A stretch of 64,000 nt of DNA from QYOJ01 sp964616825 (GTDB lineage Bacteria; Bacteroidota; Bacteroidia; Bacteroidales; FEN-979), in assembly GCA_964616825.1 (NCBI GenBank), contig CAZTSX010000005.1, positions 62,001-126,000 on the forward strand. Direction: 5' to 3'. The notes beneath the pieces were generated by a model, which made no database searches, was not told the DNA's origin, and saw only the letters and a program-made list of their open reading frames with translations. Both the position numbers and the translations under genes were made by a program. The first letter of the stretch is position 1, and every line of letters begins with the position of its first letter. Below, in pieces: positions 26,479 to 34,654 of this stretch.

Positions 26479-27693
26479 ATGGCAAGAAGAGTAGTCGTCA
26501 CAGGGATGGGAATTGTTTCGTCCCTTGGGCTGAATTTGGAATCAAATTGGAATCGGTTGGTTGCCGGACAAAGCGGGGTCAAACCGATCACTCTTTTTGA
26601 TGCTTCCATGAATCAAACCAGGATCGCCGCAGAGTTGCCCGCTGAATTTGAAGAGCATTACCGGAAATACATAAAGAAACGGGCAGCCAGCCAGATGACC
26701 CGGGTCACTAAGATGTGTATTGTTGCAGCGAGAGATGCCGTGAAACATGCTGGAATCGATTTTGAGCTCTATGATAAAACCCGTTGTTCGGTAATAATTG
26801 GTGTTGTCAATACCGGCAACTCCAGTGTCGAAAAAAACACGACACCACAGAATACCGTTTTCAAAAGTATGACCAATGCCATGTCGGCATGGATTTCACT
26901 TGAGTACCGGCTCCTGGGACCCAATTTCGCGATCAATACTGCCTGTGCCTCTTCTGCTAATGCTATGGCTTTTGGCTATGATATGATCCACAATAACCAG
27001 GCTGACATAATTATTGCAGGAGGAGCTGACAGTATCATCAACAAAGAGGAGATTCAGGGATTTAACGCCCTTTATGCACTCTCAATTAACAATGATCCGC
27101 CGGAAAAAGCGAGTAAACCCTTCTCAGTCGATCGCGACGGATTTGTCATTGGTGAGGGTGCTGGTGTGATCATCCTGGAATCAGAAGAGAGTGCCAACCA
27201 GAGGGGAGCAACAATCTATGCCGAACTGGCAGGATACGGAATCAGTAGTGAAGGATACAACATCATGGCGCCAATGAAAGATGGTAAAGGGATGGCATAT
27301 ACGATTGAAAAAGCCCTGAAGTCAACAGGAATATCCAAAGAAGAAGTGGATTATATTAACGCTCATGGAACTTCAACCGAGTTAAACGACAGGTACGAGA
27401 CCCTGGCGATCAAACATGTATTTGGCGAACAAGCATATAACATTCCAATATCTTCTTCCAAATCGATGCTTGGACATACCATTGGTGCAGCAGGAACCAT
27501 TGAGGGAATTGTTACCATTCTCAGTATCTATCACGATATGGTCACGCCAACGATCAACCTGGATCATCCCGACCCAGACCTGGATCTCGATTATATCCCA
27601 CACACCTCCCGATCAAAAAAGGTACAGGTAGCCCTTTCAAATTCTTTTGGGTTTGGCGGTCATAACGCTACATTAGTATTCAGAAAGTATTAA
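26479..27693 (+). CDS. beta-ketoacyl-ACP synthase II (FabF-like)
   Basis: A 404-residue ketosynthase with the full catalytic set: Cys156 (TACASSAN), His296 (NAHGTSTELND), Lys328 and His333 (SSKSMLGHTIGAAG). It is the most FabF-like of the cluster. The small haem protein precedes it by 8 bases and a gap of 63 bases with a promoter box separates it from the third ACP. Likely extends a short chain before the KS/CLF steps or is a second elongation system with its own ACP and malonyltransferase. Confidence 0.93.
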   Translation: MARRVVVTGMGIVSSLGLNLESNWNRLVAGQSGVKPITLFDASMNQTRIAAELPAEFEEHYRKYIKKRAASQMTRVTKMCIVAARDAVKHAGIDFELYDKTRCSVIIGVVNTGNSSVEKNTTPQNTVFKSMTNAMSAWISLEYRLLGPNFAINTACASSANAMAFGYDMIHNNQADIIIAGGADSIINKEEIQGFNALYALSINNDPPEKASKPFSVDRDGFVIGEGAGVIILESEESANQRGATIYAELAGYGISSEGYNIMAPMKDGKGMAYTIEKALKSTGISKEEVDYINAHGTSTELNDRYETLAIKHVFGEQAYNIPISSSKSMLGHTIGAAGTIEGIVTILSIYHDMVTPTINLDHPDPDLDLDYIPHTSRSKKVQVALSNSFGFGGHNATLVFRKY

Positions 27694-27721
27694 CCGGATA
27701 TCATCCAATCAGAAAAAAGAG

Positions 27722-27729
27722 TATTTTTG
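27722..27729 (+). promoter_or_regulatory. -7 promoter box before ACP 3
   Basis: TATTTTTG matches TAnnTTTG and lies 28 bases before the ACP ATG at 27757. The -33 element is unclear. Confidence 0.45.
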
Positions 27730-27756
27730 TAAGGATTTAGAAAAACGAAAAATTTT

Positions 27757-28062
27757 ATGGCTCAGGTCACGGAAAAAATAAAGACTGAGGTAAAAGAGAT
27801 CGTTTACGACTTCTTTGCTGATGAGTGTGAAGTTAATAAATCGGAGATCTCAGACCAGACAAATATCATTAACGATTTAGACGGTGACTCGTTGATGTTT
27901 CTGGAACTTATCGAGATCTTTAAGAAAAAATATGCTCTTGAGATCGAGCTGAAAACAATTGGAAAATATGCCATAAAAAATCCGGTGGAAACAATAGGCC
28001 AACTAATTGATATGCAAATACTCATCATTGAGCATGAGAACCGGATCCTTGAGTTAGTCTAA
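27757..28062 (+). CDS. acyl carrier protein 3
   Basis: A 101-residue acyl carrier protein with the phosphopantetheine site DLDGDSLMFLELIEIFKKKY. It is longer at the C-terminus than the other two ACPs, ending in LIDMQILIIEHENRILELV. It precedes the malonyltransferase-like gene by 16 bases and follows a ketosynthase, so KS, ACP and MAT here form a small set. Confidence 0.9.
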   Translation: MAQVTEKIKTEVKEIVYDFFADECEVNKSEISDQTNIINDLDGDSLMFLELIEIFKKKYALEIELKTIGKYAIKNPVETIGQLIDMQILIIEHENRILELV

Positions 28063-28078
28063 CAAAGCTTTCTACTCC

Positions 28079-28984
28079 TTGCCTGTCATAAAAACTGCAT
28101 TCATATTTCCTGCCTTTGTTCGGGATTATCAAGATGATAAATCCTCCCGTATAGAGAATTTCAACAACCACCTCAACCATCTTCTGGATATTGCCTCCCG
28201 GGTTGTCGATCCGGAGTTGACCTATTTTGATCCGCTACAACAGGATTTTCTGGATCATGAATTGCGGACACAATATATTGCCTATATATATGGGTGTGCC
28301 ATTTCAGAGATCCTTCAGCAAAAAAGCATCTATCCTGACTTTTTGTGTGGATACAGTATGGGTATCTATTCAGCACTTAACCAGGGTGGCGCTATCTCAT
28401 TTGCAGACGGTCTCTTGCTGATCCGCAGTGCGTTTCAGGAGATCTCATATACTACAATGACAGGCAGATTTGGAATGACCGGCATCATTGGATTAACAGA
28501 ATCAGACATTCTGGAGATATTAACCTCTTTTCCGGACGTGGAGATTACCAACCAGAATAGTCCATATTCGTTTGTGTTATCAGGTCGTCAAAGTGATCTG
28601 GAAAACGTTCTGATAAAAGCGATCGAGGAGGGAGCTTTTCATGCCCGGATGCTCAATGTGACTGTCCCCTACCATTCTCATTTTCTCAAATCTGCAGCCC
28701 TCCAATTTGCTAAATTTGTGTACACCCTGGATATCCGTTCACTAAAAATACCTGTAGTTTCTGTTTTATCCCAGGATTTAATAAAATCTCCTGAAGATAT
28801 AAAAGCAGAACTCGTAGAGAATCTCTATAAGCACTTTAACTGGTACAAAACCCAATTGAAACTGATGGAAGACGGAGTCACCCGCTTTATCGAATGTAGT
28901 CCGGGAAAAAGCCTGAAAAAGAATGCCAGAACTATTGACGGTGATTATCAATTCAAATCAATGGATGAAATTTTACCTCGTTGA
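28079..28984 (+). CDS. ACP S-malonyltransferase (FabD-like)
   Basis: A 301-residue acyltransferase that loads malonyl onto ACP. The nucleophile lies in CGYSMGIYSAL (Ser93), with Arg116 (LLIRSAFQ) and His199 in VPYHSHF, matching the FabD catalytic set. The start is TTG at 28079, with no good alternative ATG upstream. It is the last gene of the plus-strand run and converges on a two-component system gene. It is probably cluster-dedicated since it is separate from any housekeeping fab genes. Confidence 0.9.
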   Translation: MPVIKTAFIFPAFVRDYQDDKSSRIENFNNHLNHLLDIASRVVDPELTYFDPLQQDFLDHELRTQYIAYIYGCAISEILQQKSIYPDFLCGYSMGIYSALNQGGAISFADGLLLIRSAFQEISYTTMTGRFGMTGIIGLTESDILEILTSFPDVEITNQNSPYSFVLSGRQSDLENVLIKAIEEGAFHARMLNVTVPYHSHFLKSAALQFAKFVYTLDIRSLKIPVVSVLSQDLIKSPEDIKAELVENLYKHFNWYKTQLKLMEDGVTRFIECSPGKSLKKNARTIDGDYQFKSMDEILPR

Positions 28985-28995
28985 TCTGGGAAAGG

Positions 28996-29688
28996 TTAAC
29001 TGGTCTTAAGCCGGTACCCTACATTGTAGATATTCTCAATTTCAACACCATGTGGCCCCAGGTATTTCCTAAGCCGGGAGATAAATACATCCAAACTTCT
29101 GCTGGAGAAGAAATGATCATGGCCCCAGATCCCGATTAACAGTTCTTCCCGTTTCACAATTTTTCCCTGATGTTTCAGCAGAAAGGAAAACAGGTCAGCT
29201 TCCCGTTGTGTAAGCTTGTTTGGATGCCCTCCTGCAATCAGTAAAAAATTAGATGAATCCCAGGAGACTGCATCATTGATAGCCAGTATTTTATTTGTTT
29301 CTTTAGGATCCTGAACTGCACTACGCTTCAGAAAAACTTCAATTTTCAGGATTAACTCCTCAATACTGAACGGTTTGGTAATGTAATCATCTCCGCCAAT
29401 CTTGAGCCCGTGAATCTTATCATCTTTTGTTGAACGTGCTGTGACAAAGATGATCGGGATCTGCTGATCGCGCTTCCGAATCTTTTCCGCCAGGGTAAAT
29501 CCATCCATCTTTGGGAGCATCACATCCAGAATACAGAGATCAAAACGGGAATTTACTGCTTTTTCCAGGGCATCATGCCCATTGTCGACAGCTTCAATCT
29601 CATATCCCTGTAATGTCAGGTTATCACGTGTGACAAATGAAAGAGTCAAATCATCTTCTACGTAGAGTATCCGGGGTTTCTTCTTCAT
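28996..29688 (-). CDS. OmpR-family response regulator
   Basis: A 230-residue response regulator with an N-terminal receiver (YVEDDLTLSFV, phospho-acceptor aspartate in LCILDVMLPKMDG, conserved Lys in YITKPFS) and a C-terminal winged-helix domain ending in the VGYRLKTS block typical of OmpR/PhoB. The ATG overlaps the histidine kinase stop by 4 bases. Members of this family bind tandem heptamer repeats spaced by one helical turn; such an array lies at 31007-31076, upstream of the kinase gene. It probably controls the kinase operon itself and the DUF1573 gene, and may control the biosynthetic genes. Confidence 0.94.
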   Translation of the reverse strand: MKKKPRILYVEDDLTLSFVTRDNLTLQGYEIEAVDNGHDALEKAVNSRFDLCILDVMLPKMDGFTLAEKIRKRDQQIPIIFVTARSTKDDKIHGLKIGGDDYITKPFSIEELILKIEVFLKRSAVQDPKETNKILAINDAVSWDSSNFLLIAGGHPNKLTQREADLFSFLLKHQGKIVKREELLIGIWGHDHFFSSRSLDVFISRLRKYLGPHGVEIENIYNVGYRLKTS

Positions 29689-30947
29689 ATATTCATGGTT
29701 ATCGTAAAGGTGCATCCCCTGTTCGGTTCACTATGAAGGTCAATCTTCCAGTGATGTGCTTTACAGGTATTCCTGACATAATAGAGTCCCAGTCCAAATC
29801 CCTTGATATCATGGACATTTCCGGTTGGGATCCTGAAGAATTTTCGAAAAACCTTCTTCTCGTAAGACTTGGGGATTCCCTTACCATTATCTCTGATTAT
29901 CAGTAGAATATTACCATTTTCTCTTTTGGTTTTCAGAGTAATTTCAGGATCCTCTCCTCCATATTTTATTGCATTATCCATCAGGTTATAAATGATGTTG
30001 GAAAGATGAACGGTATCAGCCATAATATCTCCGGTCTTCGGGTCCAGTTCTGTAAGAATAGTGATCTCTTTGCCAGCATTGGTCCGGCAATTATTTACGA
30101 CCGTGAGAATTAGATCGTTAAGACTCAGCTGCTCCTTATTTAGCTCAAATCCCTTCTTCTCAATCCTGGCGATCTGCAACACCTTTTCCACCTGTTGATT
30201 CAGCCGGTTATTCTCATTCTTGATAATATTCCCATAAGTTTGAAGCCTTTCAGGATCGTTAATAATCCCGGGATCGGTAATCACATCAGCAGATATATTG
30301 ATACTTGACATCGGTGTCTTGAACTCGTGCGTCATATTATTGATGAAGTCTTTCTGAAGCTCAGAGAACCTTTTTTGCCGAAATATGACCAGGATTGAGT
30401 AGCTAAAAAACAGAACCAGGGCTAGCAGTATAGCAGATAAAACAAGCCATATTGTCATATGGCTTACCACCGTATTTTGAATGGATGGAAACCGGATTCC
30501 AAAATAATACAGATAATCGCTGTATTTCGGCAGGTTGGTAGTCGGAGTGATAATCTTGTTTGTACCCTCTGAAGTGATGTAATTGCCATAAACCATTTTA
30601 TCATTATGACAATCGTAAATCGCATATTCATAATCTACATCCAGACCCACCCGCGCAAATTCGCTTTTCAGGTAATACTCCAGGATATTGGCATCTATCA
30701 CACTGTTGATGTTCACTACAAAATAGTTGGAAGATAGTTGATTCACCGGGTTCTCATGAGGAAGGACTGTCTGATTGTAATTGCATATCTTATGCGCTAC
30801 ATGATTGAGGGTGATAGAGATAGACTCATTCAACTGCTTCTCATTCATATTCCAGGCCTTGAGCAACCAGTAAACCTGAACCGAAAATATTGCAATAATG
30901 GCTACCGTACCGAAGAGGATTACATAGCGAACCTGATTATGTTTCAT
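29685..30947 (-). CDS. sensor histidine kinase (two-component)
   Basis: A 420-residue kinase with two N-terminal membrane segments (about 10-30 and 160-185) flanking an extracytoplasmic sensor domain, and a catalytic region with H-box MTHEFKTPMSSI, N-box DNAIKYGG, and G-boxes DNGKGIPKS and GFGLGLYYV. The ATG at 30947 is chosen because the upstream in-frame TTG lies in a promoter box at 30972-30979. The stop overlaps the response regulator start by 4 bases. The signal sensed is unknown. Confidence 0.93.
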   Translation of the reverse strand: MKHNQVRYVILFGTVAIIAIFSVQVYWLLKAWNMNEKQLNESISITLNHVAHKICNYNQTVLPHENPVNQLSSNYFVVNINSVIDANILEYYLKSEFARVGLDVDYEYAIYDCHNDKMVYGNYITSEGTNKIITPTTNLPKYSDYLYYFGIRFPSIQNTVVSHMTIWLVLSAILLALVLFFSYSILVIFRQKRFSELQKDFINNMTHEFKTPMSSINISADVITDPGIINDPERLQTYGNIIKNENNRLNQQVEKVLQIARIEKKGFELNKEQLSLNDLILTVVNNCRTNAGKEITILTELDPKTGDIMADTVHLSNIIYNLMDNAIKYGGEDPEITLKTKRENGNILLIIRDNGKGIPKSYEKKVFRKFFRIPTGNVHDIKGFGLGLYYVRNTCKAHHWKIDLHSEPNRGCTFTITMNI

Positions 30948-30971
30948 GCAGATTTTCTTGGATCGGAAATT

Positions 30972-30979
30972 CAAAAATA
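30972..30979 (-). promoter_or_regulatory. -7 promoter box of the two-component operon
   Basis: On the minus strand this reads TATTTTTG, a match to TAnnTTTG, 24 bases before the kinase ATG. The heptamer array at 31007-31076 lies just upstream of it. Confidence 0.5.
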
Positions 30980-31006
30980 GAGTAAAATCAGTTCAGATTT
31001 TGTAAT

Positions 31007-31076
31007 TTTACAATCCATTAACATAGTTTTACGTTTCATTTACATTGTTTTACCTTTTATTAACATGGATTTTCGA
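31007..31076 (+). promoter_or_regulatory. array of seven TTTACAT-like heptamers at about 10.5-bp spacing
   Basis: Heptamers related to TTTACAT begin at 31007, 31018, 31028, 31039, 31049, 31060 and 31070, with steps of 11, 10, 11, 10, 11 and 10 bases, so each lies on the same DNA face. The same stretch can be read as three 21-base direct repeats (31018-31038, 31039-31059, 31060-31080). This is the pattern of OmpR/PhoB-type binding sites, and the array lies between the divergent kinase and DUF1573 genes. Confidence 0.7.
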
Positions 31077-31083
31077 GATATGA

Positions 31084-31099
31084 TCAGACTTTTGTCTGA
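31084..31099 (+). promoter_or_regulatory. perfect inverted repeat and possible promoter of the DUF1573 gene
   Basis: TCAGAC-TTTT-GTCTGA, 6-base arms with a 4-base loop. GACTTTTG inside it differs from TAnnTTTG at one base and lies 27 bases before the ATG, so this may be the -7 region or an operator. Confidence 0.4.
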
Positions 31100-31121
31100 A
31101 CAACTCAAAAACGTCTAAATC

Positions 31122-31598
31122 ATGAAAAAAGTAACTCTCTTTACAATCATCTGTCTGTTTACCATTTCGTTAACTGTAACAGCTCAGCAAGAGCAAGCTA
31201 CAGTCACTCACATGAAAAAGTCTGACAAAAATGAAAAAACTGATGGCCCGGTAGCTGAATTTGACAAGGTTGTTTACGACTTTGGGGATATCAAGCAAGG
31301 CATTCCACAGACAGCTGAATTTAAATTAACCAATAAAGGCAAAGAGCCTTTGATAATCAGCTACGCCAGGGCATCTTGCGGGTGTACCAACCTGAAATAT
31401 TCGAAGGAGCCGATCTTGCCCGGGAAGTCAATTCCGATTTCTGTTACTTATAACGCAGCTGCACCAAGAAAATTCATTAAGACAGTCACTATCAGAACAA
31501 ATGCAGATGCCAAGCCGGTGACGCTTCGAGTTCAAGGGACAGTAATCAAGAAACCCGTTCCTGTTCCGCCTTCAAAAACTCCACAAGAAAAAAAATAA
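31122..31598 (+). CDS. DUF1573 secreted protein
   Basis: A 158-residue protein with a signal peptide ending TVTAQQ and one DUF1573 immunoglobulin-like domain (VYDFGDIKQG ... TNKGKEPLIISYARASCGCTN ... LPGKSIPISVTYN). Such proteins are common in Bacteroidota and are thought to act in the periplasm or at the outer membrane; function unknown. It has its own upstream regulatory region with a response-regulator-like array, so it is probably controlled by the adjacent two-component system. The tail is rich in Lys and Pro. Confidence 0.9.
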   Translation: MKKVTLFTIICLFTISLTVTAQQEQATVTHMKKSDKNEKTDGPVAEFDKVVYDFGDIKQGIPQTAEFKLTNKGKEPLIISYARASCGCTNLKYSKEPILPGKSIPISVTYNAAAPRKFIKTVTIRTNADAKPVTLRVQGTVIKKPVPVPPSKTPQEKK

Positions 31599-31662
31599 TA
31601 CGGAAATACAGTAGTACAGAAAAACGGAAATACAGTCATTCGATTTTTTTTCTTTCCGTATT
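31597..31662. repeat. inverted word repeat, possible terminator
   Basis: AATACGGAAA (31597-31606) is complementary to TTTCCGTATT (31653-31662), with another ACGGAAA copy at 31624-31630 closer in and a run of T at 31644-31650. The words recur on the two strands between two converging transcripts. A hairpin terminator is possible. Confidence 0.4.
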
Positions 31663-31669
31663 TCGTATT

Positions 31670-31882
31670 TCATTTTTCAATATTTCGTTCTTCTTTCCTG
31701 ATCCTTAACAACGTCCTGAACATCGGTTCGGCAAGTTTATTTGCCTTTTGCATTTTCAGGGCCTTTTGTATCATTTCCGGCGTTGGATTGCTTTCAACAG
31801 CGGGCAGGCAATTAAAAAACTCTGATTTAATCTCAGACATAATTTGGTCAAGCCTCTCTTTGGGTGTTTGAGATGAGAAATA
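31670..31882 (-). pseudogene. in-frame continuation of the radical SAM gene past an amber stop
   Basis: After the TAG at 31883-31885 the same frame stays open for 70 codons to a TGA at 31670-31672. The sequence starts YFSSQTPKERLDQI and contains PEMIQKALKMQKANK and AEPMFRTLLRIRKEE. This looks like the missing C-terminal tail of the radical SAM protein, for which the paralogue at 4763 is about 50 residues longer than the truncated product. The tail could be separately translated from an ATG at 31840 (56 residues). A nonsense mutation or sequencing error is the simplest explanation. Confidence 0.6.
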
Positions 31883-33094
31883 CTATGGGGACGGATGGAA
31901 CAACGATTCTCCTGACTTGATCTTCCCCTCTTTCAAGGCAATTATCTCGAGTGGTGTGTTTGGATAGATTCTCAAACCAGCCAGCATCAGTATCATGTCT
32001 TCCTCATTCACCCACTCCCTGATAAACGCACGTGTCTCTTCTACTGTCTTTTCCGACTCCCCCGGTCCACCGAACAGAAAGAACCACATTGTAGGCAGAT
32101 TAAACTCACGGACTAGGTTTGCAGTTCGATGGATATCTGCAATTGTAAATCCTTTTTGCAGGTTGCTGATTACAGACGGGGAAGCGCTGTCTGGGGTAAC
32201 ATCAATCTGGATAAAACCAGCTTCCAGCATCAGCTCAACAAGTTCCCGGCTGGTATTCCGGGGATTGACACCCATTGTCCTGAGGCTGGGCCTTGTTTTT
32301 CGTTTGATGATAGCTCTGCAGATCGCCTCTGCCTGTCCCTTTGGCTCGTTAAAGGTGGAGTCAACAAACTCGAACGTGACCTTCCCCAACCGCTGCGTTG
32401 TTTCTTCGATCTCTGCGGCTATCGAATCGGGTTCCCTGAGCCGGTATTTGTTTCCTTCAATCCCCGGATAAGTACAATAGATACATTGCAGGGCACAGCC
32501 TCGCTTAGCCTGAATACTGTAAACACCTCTTTTTCTGTAAGGCCTAAAGTCAATACATTGATCAATCCTTGACAGGGGAATCAAATTGTAGTCCAACAAG
32601 CTATGTCGTATTTTCCGGGGATACATGTATGTGCCTTTTTTCAATACCTGTGGAAGGTCATCAAATGGCAAATCCCGATCAAGTCTGTGCAGCAACTCAA
32701 GCAATACCTTCTCCCCATCTCCAACGATGCCATAATCGGCGCCGGTATGTTCCATCAACTCCTCCGGAAAAACACTGAATCCGCTGCCTCCCAGAATTAA
32801 AGGCACATGCGTTATAGCCTTTACAGGCCGGATGAAGTCCCTAAGAATCCGATCCAGGTAAAAGATCTCTTTGTCGGCGACCACATCATCGATATTACGA
32901 ATACTAAATCCAATATAATCCGGTTGAAACTTCTCAACTATTGTTTTCAGAGATCTCCCTTCGTCAAACACACTATCATAAATCTTCACCTCGTAATGAG
33001 GTTTCAGGTACGAGGCCAGCAAGCATAACCCTAAGGGTGGAATGGGATAAGGGTGTTTTTCAATGTTTGTATTTACTAACAGAACCTTGGTCAT
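31883..33094 (-). CDS. B12-binding radical SAM protein (3), truncated by TAG
   Basis: A 403-residue protein with a cobalamin-binding-like N-terminal domain (GGSGFSVFPEELMEH) and a radical SAM core with CALQCIYC (C-x3-C-x2-C). It is the closest relative in the window of the enzyme at 4763: both share VFP-EEL/EKL, the RGCxxxCIYCTYPxIEG block and the F-x-TDS/VDSTFN segment. It stops with HPSP, where the paralogue continues for about 50 residues, and the frame stays open beyond the TAG. The mutated or truncated form may still fold. Runs toward the DUF1573 gene, on the opposite strand to the main cluster. Confidence 0.85.
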   Translation of the reverse strand: MTKVLLVNTNIEKHPYPIPPLGLCLLASYLKPHYEVKIYDSVFDEGRSLKTIVEKFQPDYIGFSIRNIDDVVADKEIFYLDRILRDFIRPVKAITHVPLILGGSGFSVFPEELMEHTGADYGIVGDGEKVLLELLHRLDRDLPFDDLPQVLKKGTYMYPRKIRHSLLDYNLIPLSRIDQCIDFRPYRKRGVYSIQAKRGCALQCIYCTYPGIEGNKYRLREPDSIAAEIEETTQRLGKVTFEFVDSTFNEPKGQAEAICRAIIKRKTRPSLRTMGVNPRNTSRELVELMLEAGFIQIDVTPDSASPSVISNLQKGFTIADIHRTANLVREFNLPTMWFFLFGGPGESEKTVEETRAFIREWVNEEDMILMLAGLRIYPNTPLEIIALKEGKIKSGESLFHPSP

Positions 33095-33100
33095 TCGATA

Positions 33101-33199
33101 AAACGGTCAAACAGAAATACAGTCATATGGTCATACAGTAATATAGTTATACGGTCAAATTTGCAATAATGACAATAATGTGCAATAATGGCAATTGTG
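33101..33199. repeat. word-like repeats upstream of radical SAM gene 3
   Basis: CGGTCAAAC, CAGTCATATGGTCATACAG, TTATACGGTCAAAT and then GCAATAATGACAATAATGTGCAATAATGGCAAT are iterated words. GAAATACAGTCAT (33114-33126) also occurs at 31627-31639, on the other side of the same gene. Bases 33173-33195 are identical to 41215-41237 at the start of the phytoene-desaturase-like gene. Confidence 0.6.
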
Positions 33200-33204
33200 T
33201 GCAA

Positions 33205-34545
33205 TTAAATCACGTCTGTTCCTTTCTTGATCAACCAGAGCGCCCCGACCATCTCGTGAAATTTCTCATAAGGGATCGTCGTTTTTGTTACCGCATTGAA
33301 GAAATTGTATTTATTGTAATCGTGATCGATGATTTGATCTTTGATCTGTTGATAATAAACCGTTCCGGGCATTGGTGACAAGATCGTATATCCCGCATAT
33401 ACTACCGGATTGGCGGCAGAGTAGTCTGCCAGCGCTGTGAAGTCATCATATGTATAATCATATGGAATTACATAGTTACCTCTCACCATGATCCCGTGTT
33501 CATGAAAAACTTCAATCGCTTTTTGATTATCTGCTGCCGGTAACTCTTTATTATATCTCTTTAATTCATCATCACGGAATGATTCAAATCCACATATTAC
33601 AACCTTTAAACCTCCCTCGGCCATCTTTTTAATAATCTCAGGATGGTTTGCCGCTACATCGGAACGAATATCCATAACCAGCGTTTTGTTGATCTTCTCT
33701 TCGACAATTCTGTCAAAGAGTTGATTCATAAAATTCAAATCCACAACAGTGTTGGCATCGGCAAATCTCACGACAGGATATTCCGGTATGGATTGAAGCT
33801 CTTCAATCAGGCTCTCTGCTGCCCGCTGGTAGTATTTTCCTTTAAACTGAGACCAGATTGAGCAGAATGTACATTTGTAAGGACAACCTAAAGATGTGAA
33901 TACATACGTACTTGGATCGATGCTATTTCCCACCTTATATGTGCCGATCCATCTACGAAGATGGCTCCGATCGATCTGGATATAATTAGTGTTCGCAACG
34001 TCCCACGCAGATGGTACTCCGCTGGTTCTCTGCAGGATGCCCTCATTTCGAAAAAAGATCCCGGGAACGGAATCCAAGCTTCTCCCCTGCTCTTTAGACC
34101 GGATCACTTCATGGAAGATATGCGGACATTGTCCGGGGATCACTACATCGACTGATATGTCTGTAAAATCGCGTGGCACCAACGTTGCATGCAACCCACC
34201 CGCAACTGTCAGAACATCCGGATTCTCCTCTTTCGCAACCTTACAGATCGTAATCGCGTCGTTGAACTCAGAGGTGATCACTGTAACACCGACAGCATCC
34301 GGTTGGTGTTCCGCCATTAACCGCTTCACCATCACCTGTAGTGGTGGTGCTTGCGTATCAAGGTCATATTCACCTTTTGTATCAAACACCACCACATCGT
34401 GATCTCTTACAGTCCCTGCAATCGTTAGCAATCCTAGCGGCGGACCAATCAACTTCTTATGAATGAACCGACTGGCCGCATCGGGGGCGAATTTCAGAAT
34501 GTTATTTTCAGGAGAACGGGGAGGGTTTATCAGAAGGATCTTCAT
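33205..34545 (-). CDS. B12-binding radical SAM protein (4)
   Basis: A 446-residue protein with a B12-binding-like N-terminal domain (EHQPDAVGVTVITSEF ... VAGGLHATLVPRDF) and a radical SAM core, CPYKCTFC (C-x3-C-x2-C) after TSLG. It lacks the extended tails of the enzyme at 23317. The ATG at 34545 (MKILLINPP) is preferred to one three codons upstream. A promoter box on the minus strand at 34580-34587 supports a transcript starting just upstream. It and the gene at 31883 run in one direction away from the GT2 gene and are likely a two-gene unit. Confidence 0.9.
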   Translation of the reverse strand: MKILLINPPRSPENNILKFAPDAASRFIHKKLIGPPLGLLTIAGTVRDHDVVVFDTKGEYDLDTQAPPLQVMVKRLMAEHQPDAVGVTVITSEFNDAITICKVAKEENPDVLTVAGGLHATLVPRDFTDISVDVVIPGQCPHIFHEVIRSKEQGRSLDSVPGIFFRNEGILQRTSGVPSAWDVANTNYIQIDRSHLRRWIGTYKVGNSIDPSTYVFTSLGCPYKCTFCSIWSQFKGKYYQRAAESLIEELQSIPEYPVVRFADANTVVDLNFMNQLFDRIVEEKINKTLVMDIRSDVAANHPEIIKKMAEGGLKVVICGFESFRDDELKRYNKELPAADNQKAIEVFHEHGIMVRGNYVIPYDYTYDDFTALADYSAANPVVYAGYTILSPMPGTVYYQQIKDQIIDHDYNKYNFFNAVTKTTIPYEKFHEMVGALWLIKKGTDVI

Positions 34546-34579
34546 GAAGTTCAATGATCAAAAGACAAATCACAAAACT

Positions 34580-34587
34580 CAAAAGTA
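34580..34587 (-). promoter_or_regulatory. -7 promoter box of radical SAM gene 4
   Basis: On the minus strand TACTTTTG matches TAnnTTTG, 34 bases before the ATG at 34545. Confidence 0.5.
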
Positions 34588-34624
34588 CATAATTTATTAA
34601 TCGGGGAGCTTCAATTGAAATTGT

Positions 34625-34632
34625 TAATTTTG
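34625..34632 (+). promoter_or_regulatory. -7 promoter box of the GT2-DUF2062 gene
   Basis: TAATTTTG matches TAnnTTTG, 22 bases before the ATG at 34655. Confidence 0.5.
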
Positions 34633-34654
34633 CTCTGTTAACCAGCCTCCCCTG

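Noticed and set aside
1598..28984. Classification as a standard flexirubin or aryl-polyene cluster
   Set aside because: No aromatic ammonia lyase, aryl-activating ligase or DarA-like cyclase is visible, and the radical SAM/beta-oxidation-like genes do not fit; only a resemblance is claimed.
31883..31885. TAG recoding to an amino acid
   Set aside because: Other genes in the window use TAG as a normal stop, so genome-wide reassignment is not supported; a mutation or base-call error is more likely.
33101..33199. CRISPR array
   Set aside because: Repeats are short, degenerate and contiguous with no uniform spacers and no cas genes.
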